The notes: generated by a model not told the origin, from the letters alone. A DNA stretch of 64,000 bases from Streptomyces longisporoflavus (GCF_014649775.1 NZ_BMTR01000014.1:186001-250000), one strand, 5' to 3'. Counted from the stretch's first letter, positions 23,088 to 31,945 are shown. Translations and numbers: made by a program.

Positions 23088-25514
23088 CTAGCTGCCCCCG
23101 TGCAGATCCCAGATCCACACCCCGTCTACCCACTTTCCGGGCCGGTCAAGGAGTTCCTCCACCGTCTCCCGCAGTGCGTCGTCGTGCTCCTGGGGAGCGA
23201 GGACCAGGACGCCCGCCTTCCAGTACGTCAGATCCTCGCGCGCGGCCTCGCGCCACGCGTCCGTGAGCTGCGGGGCACGGCCCGACGAGCGGACGTCGCG
23301 CAGGAGGTTCGAGGTGTTGCGGGGCGGGGCGCCGTAGATGCCGATGCGGTCCGGGCCCCACGGCCCGTTGAAGTAGCCGCCGGGCAGGCTGAAGCCCAGG
23401 CCGGCGGTGGTCTGCCAGTGCAGCGCCTCCGCGCCTGCCGGGTCCGGCAGCGGTATCGGCACGAGGGACTCGCCCTCGCCCAGGTACTTCCGCCAGGTCC
23501 CGTCGGCGATGAACGCCGGGGGCTCGGCCCGCTCCACCGCACGCAGCGGCGCGGGCACGATCGGCAGAAGCGCGAGGGCGACCGCGGCCACGCCCGCGTA
23601 CCGCGCCGCCGTCATCCTGTGCCCCGGGGCGAGGAGGCGGTCGAGTGCCAGCGCGAGCAGCATGCCGAGCGCCGGAGCGCAGACCATCGCCACCCGCGAC
23701 TCGATGACCGACTCGAAGAGGGGCGCGTGCGAAAGGGGCGCCCACGGGCCCGGCAGCACGATGTCCGTCAGAGGAATGCGGAACTCGGGGCCCAGCGAGA
23801 GGACCGCCGCCGCGAGGACCGTAAAGGCCAGGGCCTTCACCACCGCCCGCTCCCAGAGCCGTACGACGACGGCGAAGGCGAGCGCGGCAAGCGGCCAGCC
23901 GTAGAAGGCGTTCTGCTCGGTGGGGTTCTGGGCGAGGGCGTTCGCGGTCTCCTCGTTGCCCGCGAGCGAGCGTTCCGCGAAGGAGAGGAGCGCGAGCGGA
24001 CTGTTGCCGGCGTTGTCGCCGTGCAGCACGCTCGTGTAGCTCTGCGGCCCGAAGAACTGCCAGTAGAGCGGGAAGGCGACCAGCGGGACGGTGACCGCGA
24101 CGGCCACCCCGAGGCCGCGCGCCAGCGGACGGAACGCGTCCCTCGCCACATCCCTGCGCGCCAGGCCGTACGCCGCCGCGAACAGCAGCATGCCCATCGC
24201 GGCGAGCAGCAGCGGCTCTTCGCCGAGGAAGATCTGGTACGCGGTGAAGAGCCCGAGCACGACCCCGTCGCGCACGGGCCGGGTGCCCTCGCAGAGCCGC
24301 AGGGCCCTGTCGATGATCGGCGGGATCATGAACAGGACCATGAAGTTCGGGTGCGCGTGGGCGTGGCTGATCATCGGTGGCGCGAACGCGGCGAGCGCCG
24401 CGCCGACAACCGCCGCGCCCCGGTGCCGTACGAGACGCTTGCGGATCAGCCGGTACCACGCGACCCCGGTCGCGGCCAGGCCCAGCGTCATCGCCGCGTT
24501 CAGGGCGACCGCCGGGCCGAAGAGCCAGGTCACGGGGGCGAAGGGGACGGAGAGGCCGAGCATGACCGTGTTGGCCATGAGGTTCACGCCGTCGGGAAAG
24601 TTCTGGAGGTGCGTGAAGAGGGGGTTCTGGAGGTGGCGGACGTTGTCCGCCGTCACCGCGAAGAACCACTCCCACTGGTTCTGGTCCTGGAGGGAGTCGG
24701 GGAGATAGCGGTCGCCGGGTGCGACCAGGCGGCCCGAGTAGAGGACGACCGCCATGGCCAGGAAGAGCGCCGTCACGAGCAGATCCGCCGGGCGGACGCT
24801 ACGGGCCTTCAGCGAGGTCAGTTCGGCGAGGACCTTCACGTAGTCGAACGGGCGGACCTTCGAGCCCTCCTGGTGCGCCCAGCGCACCGGCACCTCGGCG
24901 ACGGGCCAGCCGGAGCGGCGGAAGTACTGCAATATCTCGACGTCTATGCCCCAGCCGCGCAGGCGGGACGCGGCGAAGGCCTCACGGGCACGGTCGCCGT
25001 CGAAGAGCTTGAATCCGCACTGGGTGTCGCGGACTCCGGGGACGGCGACCGTTCGTATCAGGAAATTGCCGGTACGGCCGAGGAGTTCGCGCAGGCGGTG
25101 CTGGTGGGCCTCGATGGTGGCGTCGGCACCCGCGCGGGAGCCGATCGCCGCCGTGTGGCCGTCGGCGAGCGCCTTGTCGAGGCACTCCAGTTCCTCGATG
25201 GGGGTGGCCAGATCGGCGTCCGTGATCAGTACGCGGTCGCCGCGGGAGGCCAGGACGCCCAGGCGCAGGGCGTGGCCCTTGCCGAGGTTGCGGTCGGAGT
25301 GGATCAGCTGGACGCGGGAGTCGGCGGCCTCGGCGTCGGCCGCGACGTCCAGGGTGCCGTCGGTGGAGCCGTCGTCCACGACGATCAGTTCCCACCGGGT
25401 GCGGTCGCCGTCCGCGTAGCCCGCGTCGAGATACGCCCGGATCGCGGCGAGCGTGGGTGCCAGGCGCCGTTCCTCGTTGTAGGCGGGGACGACGACGGTC
25501 AGGTCCACGCTCAT
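23088..25514 (-). CDS. Bifunctional glycosyltransferase: GT2 (dolichyl-phosphate glucosyltransferase-like) fused to GT-C-like membrane domain
   Basis: The protein is 808 residues. Residues 1-230 are a GT2 domain (VVVPAYNEERRL, VVDDGSTDGT, metal-binding ITDADLATP, and DTQCGFKLF as in ALG5-like enzymes). A membrane domain with roughly ten helices follows (about residues 255-640), containing features of GT-C transferases, and then a C-terminal extracytoplasmic part (WHYxx-like WQTTAGLGFSLPGG). One polypeptide may make a lipid-linked sugar and use it as donor. It overlaps the GntR gene by four bases. Confidence 0.85.
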   Translation of the reverse strand: MSVDLTVVVPAYNEERRLAPTLAAIRAYLDAGYADGDRTRWELIVVDDGSTDGTLDVAADAEAADSRVQLIHSDRNLGKGHALRLGVLASRGDRVLITDADLATPIEELECLDKALADGHTAAIGSRAGADATIEAHQHRLRELLGRTGNFLIRTVAVPGVRDTQCGFKLFDGDRAREAFAASRLRGWGIDVEILQYFRRSGWPVAEVPVRWAHQEGSKVRPFDYVKVLAELTSLKARSVRPADLLVTALFLAMAVVLYSGRLVAPGDRYLPDSLQDQNQWEWFFAVTADNVRHLQNPLFTHLQNFPDGVNLMANTVMLGLSVPFAPVTWLFGPAVALNAAMTLGLAATGVAWYRLIRKRLVRHRGAAVVGAALAAFAPPMISHAHAHPNFMVLFMIPPIIDRALRLCEGTRPVRDGVVLGLFTAYQIFLGEEPLLLAAMGMLLFAAAYGLARRDVARDAFRPLARGLGVAVAVTVPLVAFPLYWQFFGPQSYTSVLHGDNAGNSPLALLSFAERSLAGNEETANALAQNPTEQNAFYGWPLAALAFAVVVRLWERAVVKALAFTVLAAAVLSLGPEFRIPLTDIVLPGPWAPLSHAPLFESVIESRVAMVCAPALGMLLALALDRLLAPGHRMTAARYAGVAAVALALLPIVPAPLRAVERAEPPAFIADGTWRKYLGEGESLVPIPLPDPAGAEALHWQTTAGLGFSLPGGYFNGPWGPDRIGIYGAPPRNTSNLLRDVRSSGRAPQLTDAWREAAREDLTYWKAGVLVLAPQEHDDALRETVEELLDRPGKWVDGVWIWDLHGGS

Positions 25515-26263
25515 GCGGCCGCCGCGAGACGCTCGATGAGGGCGAGTGAGTGGGCGTTGTACTCGTCGATGATCCGGTGCGCGGCCTCGGGGTCGCGGTG
25601 CGTGAGGGCGTCGACGAGCTCGATGTGCCGGGCCCACAGGGCGCCGCGCAGGTCGCCGTCGCCGCGTTCGACGGCGCGGCGCAGGTAGGTGACGGCGCAG
25701 ACCCAGGACTGGACGCGGATGCGGTGCAGGAAGTCCGAGAGGTAGGGGTTGCCGAAGAGGGCGCTGAGCTCGCGCCAGAAGCGCAGGTCGTAGCCGATGA
25801 GGACGTTCAGGTCGCCCGCGCAGGCGGCGCGCGCCGCTTCCTCGCCGCGGCGGCGTACGGACAGGAGTGCGGCGGAAGCTTCCTCCGGGCCCTTGGGTCC
25901 CAGCGGGGTGCCCTTGCGCAGGAGGTCGCGGAAGATGCCGTCGGCGACGAGGCCGCGGGCCTCCAGCATGCCGCGGTAGTCCGCGAGGGAGTGCTCGTGG
26001 ACGCGGTAGCCGCGGTGCTGGTCGGCGTCGAGGAGGCCCTGCGCGGCGAGGTTCACCAGGGCTTCGCGGACGGGGGTCGCGGAGACGCCGTACTGTTCGG
26101 CGATCTCCTTGACCGTGAACTCCTGACCCGGCTCCAGACGACCGCCGAGGATCTCGTCACGCAGCGCGTCGGCGATCTGCTGGCGCAGAGTGCTGCGGAT
26201 GACGGCGGGGCCGTCGGTGCCGGGCATCTGGGGGTCCCCCGGGGTCGTCTCGATGGTCGTCAC
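25511..26263 (-). CDS. GntR family transcriptional regulator (FCD/FadR subfamily)
   Basis: The 250-residue protein has the winged helix at about residues 25-85 (LRQQIADALRDEILGGRL, VKEIAEQYGVSATPVREAL) and an all-helical FCD effector domain with VLIGYDLRFWRELSALFGNP and a metal- or acid-binding His pattern (RHIELVDALTHRD). FCD regulators respond to organic acids. It sits between a class III aminotransferase and a glycosyltransferase, all on one strand. The aminotransferase promoter has a candidate operator. Confidence 0.92.
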   Translation of the reverse strand: MTTIETTPGDPQMPGTDGPAVIRSTLRQQIADALRDEILGGRLEPGQEFTVKEIAEQYGVSATPVREALVNLAAQGLLDADQHRGYRVHEHSLADYRGMLEARGLVADGIFRDLLRKGTPLGPKGPEEASAALLSVRRRGEEAARAACAGDLNVLIGYDLRFWRELSALFGNPYLSDFLHRIRVQSWVCAVTYLRRAVERGDGDLRGALWARHIELVDALTHRDPEAAHRIIDEYNAHSLALIERLAAAA

Positions 26264-26358
26264 TTGCTTACGAGCACGTCAGACTACGCGGTCGGGGTTC
26301 CCGGCCCCCGGGCGTCCGGTTCGCGACGCCCGGCGGCGGGGGCCCGACGGGGAGACGA

Positions 26359-27735
26359 TTACACCGTGTGCTTGTCCGCCTCCGTCAGCGCTGCGTCCAG
26401 CGCCGCGAGGCCCTCCTTGGCCTCCGTGTCCGTGATGTTGCACGGGGGGACCACGTGGGTGCGGTTCATGTTGATGAAGGGCCACAGGCCCTGCTTCTTC
26501 GCGGCGGCGCCGAACGCGGCCATCGGGGCGTTCGCCTCGCCCGCGGCGTTGTACGGGACCAGCGGCTCGCGGGTCTGCTTGTCCTTGACCAGCTCAAGGG
26601 CCCAGAACATGCCGAGGCCGCGGACCTCGCCGACGCTCGGGTGCCGCTCGGCGAGCTCCGCGAGGCCGGGGGCGATGATCTCCGCGCCGACGCGGGCCGC
26701 GTTCTCGACGATGCCCTCGTCCGCCATGGCGTTGATCGTCGCCACGGCGGCCGCGCAGGCCAGGGGGTGACCGGAGTACGTCAGACCGCCGGGGTAGGGC
26801 CTGCGGGCAAACGTCTCGGCGATGGCGGAGGAGATCGCGACACCGCCGAGCGGGACGTAACCGGAGTTCACGCCCTTCGCGAAGGTGAGGAGGTCGGGCA
26901 CGATGCCGCCGTCGAAGTGGTCCGCGGCGAACCACTTGCCGGTACGGCCGAAGCCCGCCATCACCTCGTCCAGGATGAAGACGATGCCGTGGCGGTCGCA
27001 GATCTCGCGTACGCCGGAGAGGTAGCCGGGCGGCGGGGTCATGATGCCCGCCGTGCCGGGGATGGTTTCCAGGATGATCGCCGCGATGGTCTGCGGGCCC
27101 TCGAAGGCGATGGTGTCCTCAAGGTGCTGGAGGGCGCGCTCGCACTCCTGCTGCTCGTTCTCGGCGTAGAAGGGGCTGCGGTAGAGGAACGGCGCCCAGA
27201 AGTGGACGACGCCGGCCGTGCCGTTGTCCGAGGCCCAGCGGCGGGGGTCGCCGGTGAGGTTGATCGCGGCGGAGGTGGCGCCGTGGTACGAGCGGTAGGC
27301 GGAGAGGACCTTGGGACGGCCGGTGTGGACGCGCGCCATGCGGGTCGCGTTCTCCACGGCTTCCGCGCCGCCGTTGGTGAAGAAGATCTTGTCCAGGTCG
27401 CCGGGGGTGCGCTCGGCGATGAGGCGTGCGGCCTCGGAGCGGGCTTCCACGGCGAAGGCGGGGGCGAAGGTCGTCATCTCCGCCGCCTGCTTCTGGATCG
27501 CGGCGACGACCTTCGGGTGCTGGTATCCGATGTTCGTGAAGACGAGGCCGCTGGTGAAGTCGAGGTAGCGGTTGCCTTCGTAGTCCCAGAAGTACGAGCC
27601 CTCGGCGCCTGCTACGGCGAGGGGGTCGATCAGCTCCTGTGCGGACCAGGAGTGGAACACGTGGGCGCGGTCTGCTGCCTTTACGGCGGCGCCGACCTGG
27701 GGGTTCGGGTTCGGCTGAGGGGTCAGAGGGGTCAT
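26359..27735 (-). CDS. Class III pyridoxal-phosphate aminotransferase
   Basis: The 458-residue enzyme belongs to the omega-aminotransferase fold (class III). Motifs: FTNGGAEAVENATRMAR, the PLP-aspartate region IFILDEVMAGFGRTGKW (as FILDEV), and the Schiff-base lysine in LTFAKGVNSGYVPLGG. Family members convert beta-alanine, GABA, taurine, putrescine-type amines or other omega-amino acids; I cannot choose. A GntR/FCD regulator gene follows 95 bases downstream and may control it. Confidence 0.93.
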   Translation of the reverse strand: MTPLTPQPNPNPQVGAAVKAADRAHVFHSWSAQELIDPLAVAGAEGSYFWDYEGNRYLDFTSGLVFTNIGYQHPKVVAAIQKQAAEMTTFAPAFAVEARSEAARLIAERTPGDLDKIFFTNGGAEAVENATRMARVHTGRPKVLSAYRSYHGATSAAINLTGDPRRWASDNGTAGVVHFWAPFLYRSPFYAENEQQECERALQHLEDTIAFEGPQTIAAIILETIPGTAGIMTPPPGYLSGVREICDRHGIVFILDEVMAGFGRTGKWFAADHFDGGIVPDLLTFAKGVNSGYVPLGGVAISSAIAETFARRPYPGGLTYSGHPLACAAAVATINAMADEGIVENAARVGAEIIAPGLAELAERHPSVGEVRGLGMFWALELVKDKQTREPLVPYNAAGEANAPMAAFGAAAKKQGLWPFINMNRTHVVPPCNITDTEAKEGLAALDAALTEADKHTV

Positions 27736-27749
27736 GTGGGCGAGGGTAA

Positions 27750-27773
27750 ATGTCCACGGTGCGGACCGGACAT
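27750..27773. promoter_or_regulatory. Dyad in the aminotransferase promoter
   Basis: ATGTCC (27750-27755) and GGACAT (27768-27773) are perfect complements with a 12-base spacer. The dyad ends 15 bases upstream of the aminotransferase ATG, overlapping the likely promoter. It may be the site of the adjacent GntR regulator (inference). Confidence 0.45.
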
Positions 27774-27826
27774 GGGCGTCCTGTTTCGCGGGGGCGCGGG
27801 GCACTGGACAGTGTGTCGTCCCCCTG

Positions 27827-28324
27827 TCAGTCATCTGCCACCACTCTCGCCCCCGGCCGGCCGCCCTCCCCGCAGCGGATCTCGTACGGCAAGTCGTCCC
27901 GGCCATCGTCATCGTCGTCGCTTGGTTCTGCCTCCAGGCGAGCCACCCGTCCCGGCCCCCGTTCCACGTCGTCGTCGATGTGGAAGCCGTCCGACGGGCT
28001 CCACGAGACGAGGTACACCGTCCCGTCCTTCCTGCACTCGACCGTCGCCGTCCCGCCCGTGAAGCGGAGGGTCGAGCGCTCCGTCGCCGGTTCGGGGCGT
28101 GCGCTGGACGGCGAAGGCGACGCCGACGGAGACGCCGACGCCGACGTTGCTGCCAAGGCCCTTTCCACCGCGCCCTCGTCCAGGGGGCGGCTGTGCGCCG
28201 CGTTGCCGCTGTCCGAGGTGGCGAGCTGCCACGCGCCCAGCGCCCCCGCGGCCGTTCCCATCGCCACCCATGCCGCGGTCACCGCCGCGCTCCGCCACTT
28301 CCTCATCCGGCCACTGTGCCGCAC
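27827..28324 (-). CDS. Exported or membrane-anchored hypothetical protein
   Basis: The 165-residue protein starts at GTG 28324 (AGGAA upstream) or ATG 28306. A basic N-terminus and a hydrophobic segment (about residues 12-33, AAVTAAWVAMGTAAGALGAW) indicate export or anchoring. A Ser/Ala/Pro linker and a small beta-rich domain (LRFTGGTATVECRKDGTVYLVSW) follow, then an acidic tail and a Cys pair. It is divergent from a two-component system and shares its promoter, so it could be a sensor accessory or a target. Confidence 0.7.
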   Translation of the reverse strand: MRHSGRMRKWRSAAVTAAWVAMGTAAGALGAWQLATSDSGNAAHSRPLDEGAVERALAATSASASPSASPSPSSARPEPATERSTLRFTGGTATVECRKDGTVYLVSWSPSDGFHIDDDVERGPGRVARLEAEPSDDDDDGRDDLPYEIRCGEGGRPGARVVADD

Positions 28325-28329
28325 AGTTT

Positions 28330-28349
28330 CCTAACGCCCGGTTAAGGGC
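28330..28349. promoter_or_regulatory. Candidate response-regulator box, copy 1
   Basis: On the minus strand the site reads GCCCTTAACCGGGCGTTAGG, with TTAACC and GTTAGG half-sites about 10 bases apart as OmpR-type regulators prefer. A related site is at 31880-31899. A TACGGT (28367-28372) lies six bases before the response-regulator ATG, indicating a leaderless transcript. Confidence 0.5.
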
Positions 28350-28378
28350 TGCCCAAAGCGCCTGACTACGGTGGATGT

Positions 28379-29101
28379 ATGGCCCATCTTCTTGTCGTGG
28401 AGGACGATCCCCAGCTGCGCGGCGCCCTGGTGCGGGCCCTGCGCGACAAAGGGCACGCGGTGGCCACCGCGCCGAGCGGCATGGCGGGTCTTGACGCCGC
28501 GGTCACTCACCGCCCCGACCTCGTCGTACTCGACCTGGGCCTTCCGGACGTGGACGGCGCTCAGGTGCTCCGCATGCTGCGTGCCGTCAGCGACGTGCCC
28601 GTCATCGTCGCGACCGCTCGCGACGACGAACCGGAGATGGTGGCGATCCTGGAGGACGGAGCCGACGACTACATCGTCAAGCCGTTCGGCGCCGCCCAGC
28701 TCGACGCCCGTATCAAGGCGGTACTGCGGCGCCTCGGTGCCACCGAAGTGACGGAGGAGCCCCTGCGCGTGGGGGGCCTGGCCATCGATCCGGCCGCGCG
28801 GGAAGTCACCCTGGACGACGGCCCCCTGGACCTCACCCCGCGTGAGTTCGACCTGCTCTCCTACCTCGCCCACCGCCCCGGCCAGGTCGTCTCCCGCCGC
28901 GAACTCCTCGCCGAGGTATGGCAACAGCCCCTCGGCGGCGCCGACAAAACCGTCGACGTCCACCTCTCCTGGCTCCGCAGAAAACTGGGCGAAACCGCCC
29001 AGTCCCCCCGCTACCTGCACACGGTCCGCACGGTGGGCGTAAAACTGACCCCTCCCGAGGAGAGCCCGACCCCCACCCCCCAAGGCCCGGGGGCCGGCTG
29101 A
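28379..29101 (+). CDS. OmpR-family response regulator
   Basis: The 240-residue protein has a receiver domain with acidic pair VEDD, the phospho-acceptor Asp52 in LDLGLPD, and Lys in VKPFG. A C-terminal winged helix (LTPREFDLLSYLAHRPGQVVSRREL and VDVHLSWLRRKLG) follows. It is coupled to the histidine kinase by a TGATG overlap. The promoter carries a TTAAC-type box that also occurs upstream of the DUF4956-VTC operon, so that operon is a likely target. Confidence 0.95.
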   Translation: MAHLLVVEDDPQLRGALVRALRDKGHAVATAPSGMAGLDAAVTHRPDLVVLDLGLPDVDGAQVLRMLRAVSDVPVIVATARDDEPEMVAILEDGADDYIVKPFGAAQLDARIKAVLRRLGATEVTEEPLRVGGLAIDPAAREVTLDDGPLDLTPREFDLLSYLAHRPGQVVSRRELLAEVWQQPLGGADKTVDVHLSWLRRKLGETAQSPRYLHTVRTVGVKLTPPEESPTPTPQGPGAG

Positions 29102-30459
29102 TGCGGCGCAGTCTGCTTCTTCTCACCGCCGCCACCACCGCCCTCGTCCTCACCGCGCTCCTCGTCCCGCTCACCCTCCTCACCCGCACCCACGCCGCCG
29201 ACCGCACCACCGCCGAGGCCACCGCCCGGGCCCAGTGGGTCGCGCACGCCATCGGGCCCGCGCTCGCCACCCCGGACGAGCGCGAGACCGCCGAGCAGAC
29301 CGTGGAGAGCGTCAATACGCAGGATCTGCCGAGCACCTCGCTCGTCCTGGCCGACGGCAGCGTCATCGGGCCCGATCCCGGCGGGGCGCCCCGCGTCACG
29401 GACGCCATCCGCCTGGCCCGGACCGGACGCGCCTTCACCTACGAGCCCTCCACCGGCGGACGCCAGGTCCTCGTCCCCGTGCAGGGCGCCGCGGGCGGCA
29501 CGGCGGTGGTGCAGGTGACGCTCAGCGACAAGCAGTTGTACGCGGGGACCATGACCTCCTGGCTCGTCCTCGCCGGGATCGGGGTCGGCCTCGTCCTCGT
29601 CGGTCTGCTCCTCGCCGACCGCCTCGGCGCCCGCCTGGTCGGCGCCACCCGCCGCCTCGCCCGCACCGCGGACCGCCTGGCCGCCGGTGACCTCACCGCA
29701 CGCGCCACCCCGGAAGGCCCGCCCGAACTGCGCCTGGTCGCGGGCCAGCTGAACCACCTCGCCACCCGCATCGACGAGCTCCTCACCGCCGAACGCGAGA
29801 ACGCCGCCGACCTCGCCCACCGCCTGCGCACCCCCGTCGCCGCCCTCCGCCTGGACGCGGAGACCCTGCGCGACTCGGAGGAGGCACAGCGCATCGCCGC
29901 CGACGTCGCCGCACTGGAACGCAGCGTCGACGACGTGATCCGTAAGGCCCGCCGCCCATTGCGGGACGCCCCTTACGCGGACCTGGCCGCCGTGGCCCGC
30001 GAACGCCACACCTTCTGGCTGCCGTTGGCGGAGGACCAGGGACGAGCGACGGAATTTCCGGCCACCGGCGACCCGTACCCCGTGCCCGTTCCCGTGCCCG
30101 TTCCCGAGGACGACCTCTCCGCCGCCATCGACGCCCTCATCGGCAACGTCCTCGACCACACCCCCCAGGGCACGCCGTTTCGCATCACCGTCCGCGCCAC
30201 CCCGACGGGGCGGGCCGAACTCACCGTCGCCGACGAAGGGCCCGGCCTGCCGCCCACGTACGCGGCGGAACGCGGCAGCAGCGGCGGCGGCTCCACCGGT
30301 CTCGGCCTGGACATCGCCCGGCGGACGGCCGAAGACGCGGGCGGCACCTTCGACATCGCCTCGGATGCCACTCGCGGCACCCGGGTGACCCTCACCTTCC
30401 CGCAGGCGCCTTCGCGGCCCCCGGGAAAGCGACCCGCACCGAACGGGCCCAACGATTGA
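29101..30459 (+). CDS. Sensor histidine kinase
   Basis: The 452-residue kinase has a first membrane helix at the N-terminus (residues 4-27), an extracytoplasmic domain of about 130 residues, a second helix (about 155-178), a HAMP segment, and His240 in DLAHRLRTPVAALR. The ATP-binding domain has N-box NVLDHTPQG, G1 DEGPGL and G2 TGLGL. It partners the upstream OmpR regulator. Its 3' end overlaps the convergent VTC gene by 68 bases. Confidence 0.94.
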   Translation: MRRSLLLLTAATTALVLTALLVPLTLLTRTHAADRTTAEATARAQWVAHAIGPALATPDERETAEQTVESVNTQDLPSTSLVLADGSVIGPDPGGAPRVTDAIRLARTGRAFTYEPSTGGRQVLVPVQGAAGGTAVVQVTLSDKQLYAGTMTSWLVLAGIGVGLVLVGLLLADRLGARLVGATRRLARTADRLAAGDLTARATPEGPPELRLVAGQLNHLATRIDELLTAERENAADLAHRLRTPVAALRLDAETLRDSEEAQRIAADVAALERSVDDVIRKARRPLRDAPYADLAAVARERHTFWLPLAEDQGRATEFPATGDPYPVPVPVPVPEDDLSAAIDALIGNVLDHTPQGTPFRITVRATPTGRAELTVADEGPGLPPTYAAERGSSGGGSTGLGLDIARRTAEDAGGTFDIASDATRGTRVTLTFPQAPSRPPGKRPAPNGPND

Positions 30460-31204
30460 TCCCCAGCTCCGGCCGCAGTGCCGCGAAGCCGCCGCAGTAT
30501 TTGGTGAAGTCGGCGGCCCGCACCCCGTACCGGTGCAGGACCCGGTCCGCCTCCGTCAGATGCCCCTGCGTCTTCGTCTCCACCAGGACGAGCCCGGAGT
30601 CCGCCGCCACCGACCGCCCCGTGGCCACGTCCCGCACCACGAGCCCGGCATCACACGTGATCCGCTGCCCGTCGGCCACGAAGGTCGCCCGCTGGTACTC
30701 GGTGACCAGGGCCGTCGTCAGCCCGCCCGGCGCCTCGATCCCGTACGACCCCCGCAGCACGCCCGCGAGGAACCCCTGCCGCTCGGCGTCGAGAGCGCGG
30801 TCGTCGCCCTCAAGACGCTGGCGGTGCTTGACCGTCTCGCCCCGGCCGCTCTTCAGCTTGATCTCGAACTGCCGCTCCCCGCTGTCCTGGTAGACGCGCT
30901 CCCGGATGCGGTAGCGCAGCCGCCTGCCCTGCCGGTGGTGGTGGTAGGTGAGCAGCTCGGGAGTGTCGTAGTACGTCGAGTGGTAGCTGAACCAGCGCTT
31001 CCCGCCGATGCTCAGCGCCCGGAAGGGCCCCGACGGGCGGCGCGGATCGGTGAGGAGAGCGGCGAGATCGTCGAAGATCTCGACCGGCACGAGATAGCTG
31101 TTGTCGTAGCGGGCGAGCAGTTCGGCGCGCGCGTTGACCTCGTCGAGCGAGATGGGGTGCGCGGCGAGCGCGGCCCGTCCGATGGCGCGTACGGCGGGGT
31201 TCAC
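30392..31204 (-). CDS. VTC-domain protein (polyphosphate polymerase-like)
   Basis: The 270-residue protein starts at GTG 31204, overlapping the DUF4956 gene by four bases. It shows the triphosphate-tunnel features of VTC domains: basic residues RYDNSYLV, STYYDTPELLTYHHHRQGRRLRYRIRERVY (given in part), FEIKLKSGRGETVKHR, and the conserved E in LVETKTQG, ending in CGGFAALRPEL. Eukaryotic VTC makes polyphosphate from ATP; bacterial homologues with DUF4956 are presumed similar. The C-terminus is antisense-overlapped by the histidine kinase. Confidence 0.88.
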   Translation of the reverse strand: MNPAVRAIGRAALAAHPISLDEVNARAELLARYDNSYLVPVEIFDDLAALLTDPRRPSGPFRALSIGGKRWFSYHSTYYDTPELLTYHHHRQGRRLRYRIRERVYQDSGERQFEIKLKSGRGETVKHRQRLEGDDRALDAERQGFLAGVLRGSYGIEAPGGLTTALVTEYQRATFVADGQRITCDAGLVVRDVATGRSVAADSGLVLVETKTQGHLTEADRVLHRYGVRAADFTKYCGGFAALRPELGINRWARSVRVAFPGAAKAPAGR

Positions 31205-31866
31205 ACGGTCTCCTTCTGGGGGACGGGGGCAGGCGTGCGGGACCGGGTCGTGCGGCGTCGTGGTGCTGTACGTATCAACTCCCCGGCCCGCACGGAAGGT
31301 TCCGGCTGCCGGAAACGTACTTCCAGAACCATCAGGTCACGGACGTAATCGACTTCCTGGACGGTCCAGCCCAGCGGCTCTCCGAGGCGCCGCGACAGCT
31401 CCGCGCGCAGTGCGGTCTCCTCGCGGTACACGGCGTCCAGGGTGATGACCGCACGCCGGTCGCCGGCGAAGAGGCGGGGATGGTCGGCGCCGTACATCAC
31501 CAGGAGCAGCACGGCCGCGAGCCCGGCGGCGACCGGCAGATCGAGGCCGGGAAGTCCGCAGAGCAGACCGAGGACGAGGGTGATGAAGTAGTACGCGACC
31601 TCTTGGTGCTGCACCGCGTCCGAGCGGAGCCGGACGATCGAGAGCACTCCGAAGAGCCCGAACCCGAGCGCGAGCCCCCCGTTGCCGCCGGCGCTCGCGA
31701 GAGCGGAGACGACCGCGAAGAGCGCGACGTTCAGGGCGAGGTAGGCGGGCACCAACTCCCTTCTGCGGTGCCGGGGATAGAAGACCCCGAAGGTCAGGAG
31801 GGTCACGGCCACCAGGTCGAGGCCGAGGTGGGCGGCCATCTGTCCGAGGTTCTCTGCGCTGTCCAT
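31201..31866 (-). CDS. DUF4956 membrane protein
   Basis: The 221-residue protein has four hydrophobic segments between about residues 10 and 130, including the family motif GLFGVLSIVRLRSDAVQHQEVAYYF, and a cytoplasmic C-terminal domain. A TAGCGT at 31874-31879 lies seven bases before the ATG, suggesting a leaderless transcript. DUF4956 proteins accompany VTC domains and may form the membrane unit for polymer or phosphate handling. A response-regulator-like box sits directly upstream. Confidence 0.88.
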   Translation of the reverse strand: MDSAENLGQMAAHLGLDLVAVTLLTFGVFYPRHRRRELVPAYLALNVALFAVVSALASAGGNGGLALGFGLFGVLSIVRLRSDAVQHQEVAYYFITLVLGLLCGLPGLDLPVAAGLAAVLLLVMYGADHPRLFAGDRRAVITLDAVYREETALRAELSRRLGEPLGWTVQEVDYVRDLMVLEVRFRQPEPSVRAGELIRTAPRRRTTRSRTPAPVPQKETV

Positions 31867-31879
31867 GACCAGGACGCTA

Positions 31880-31899
31880 GGGAACGGCGGGTTAAGGCC
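31880..31899. promoter_or_regulatory. Candidate response-regulator box, copy 2
   Basis: On the minus strand this reads GGCCTTAACCCGCCGTTCCC, sharing CCTTAACC-N3-CGTT and 14 of 20 positions with the box at 28330-28349. It overlaps the -35 region of the DUF4956-VTC operon, directly upstream of the TAGCGT -10 box. Confidence 0.5.
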
Positions 31900-31945
31900 G
31901 CCCCCAGCGTGAGTTAACGAGCCCGGAGGGCGGCACGCGGATCTA

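Noticed and set aside
23100..25688. Very long plus-strand frame opposite the glycosyltransferase
   Set aside because: It is an Arg/Gly/Asp-rich shadow on the opposite strand of a well-supported gene.
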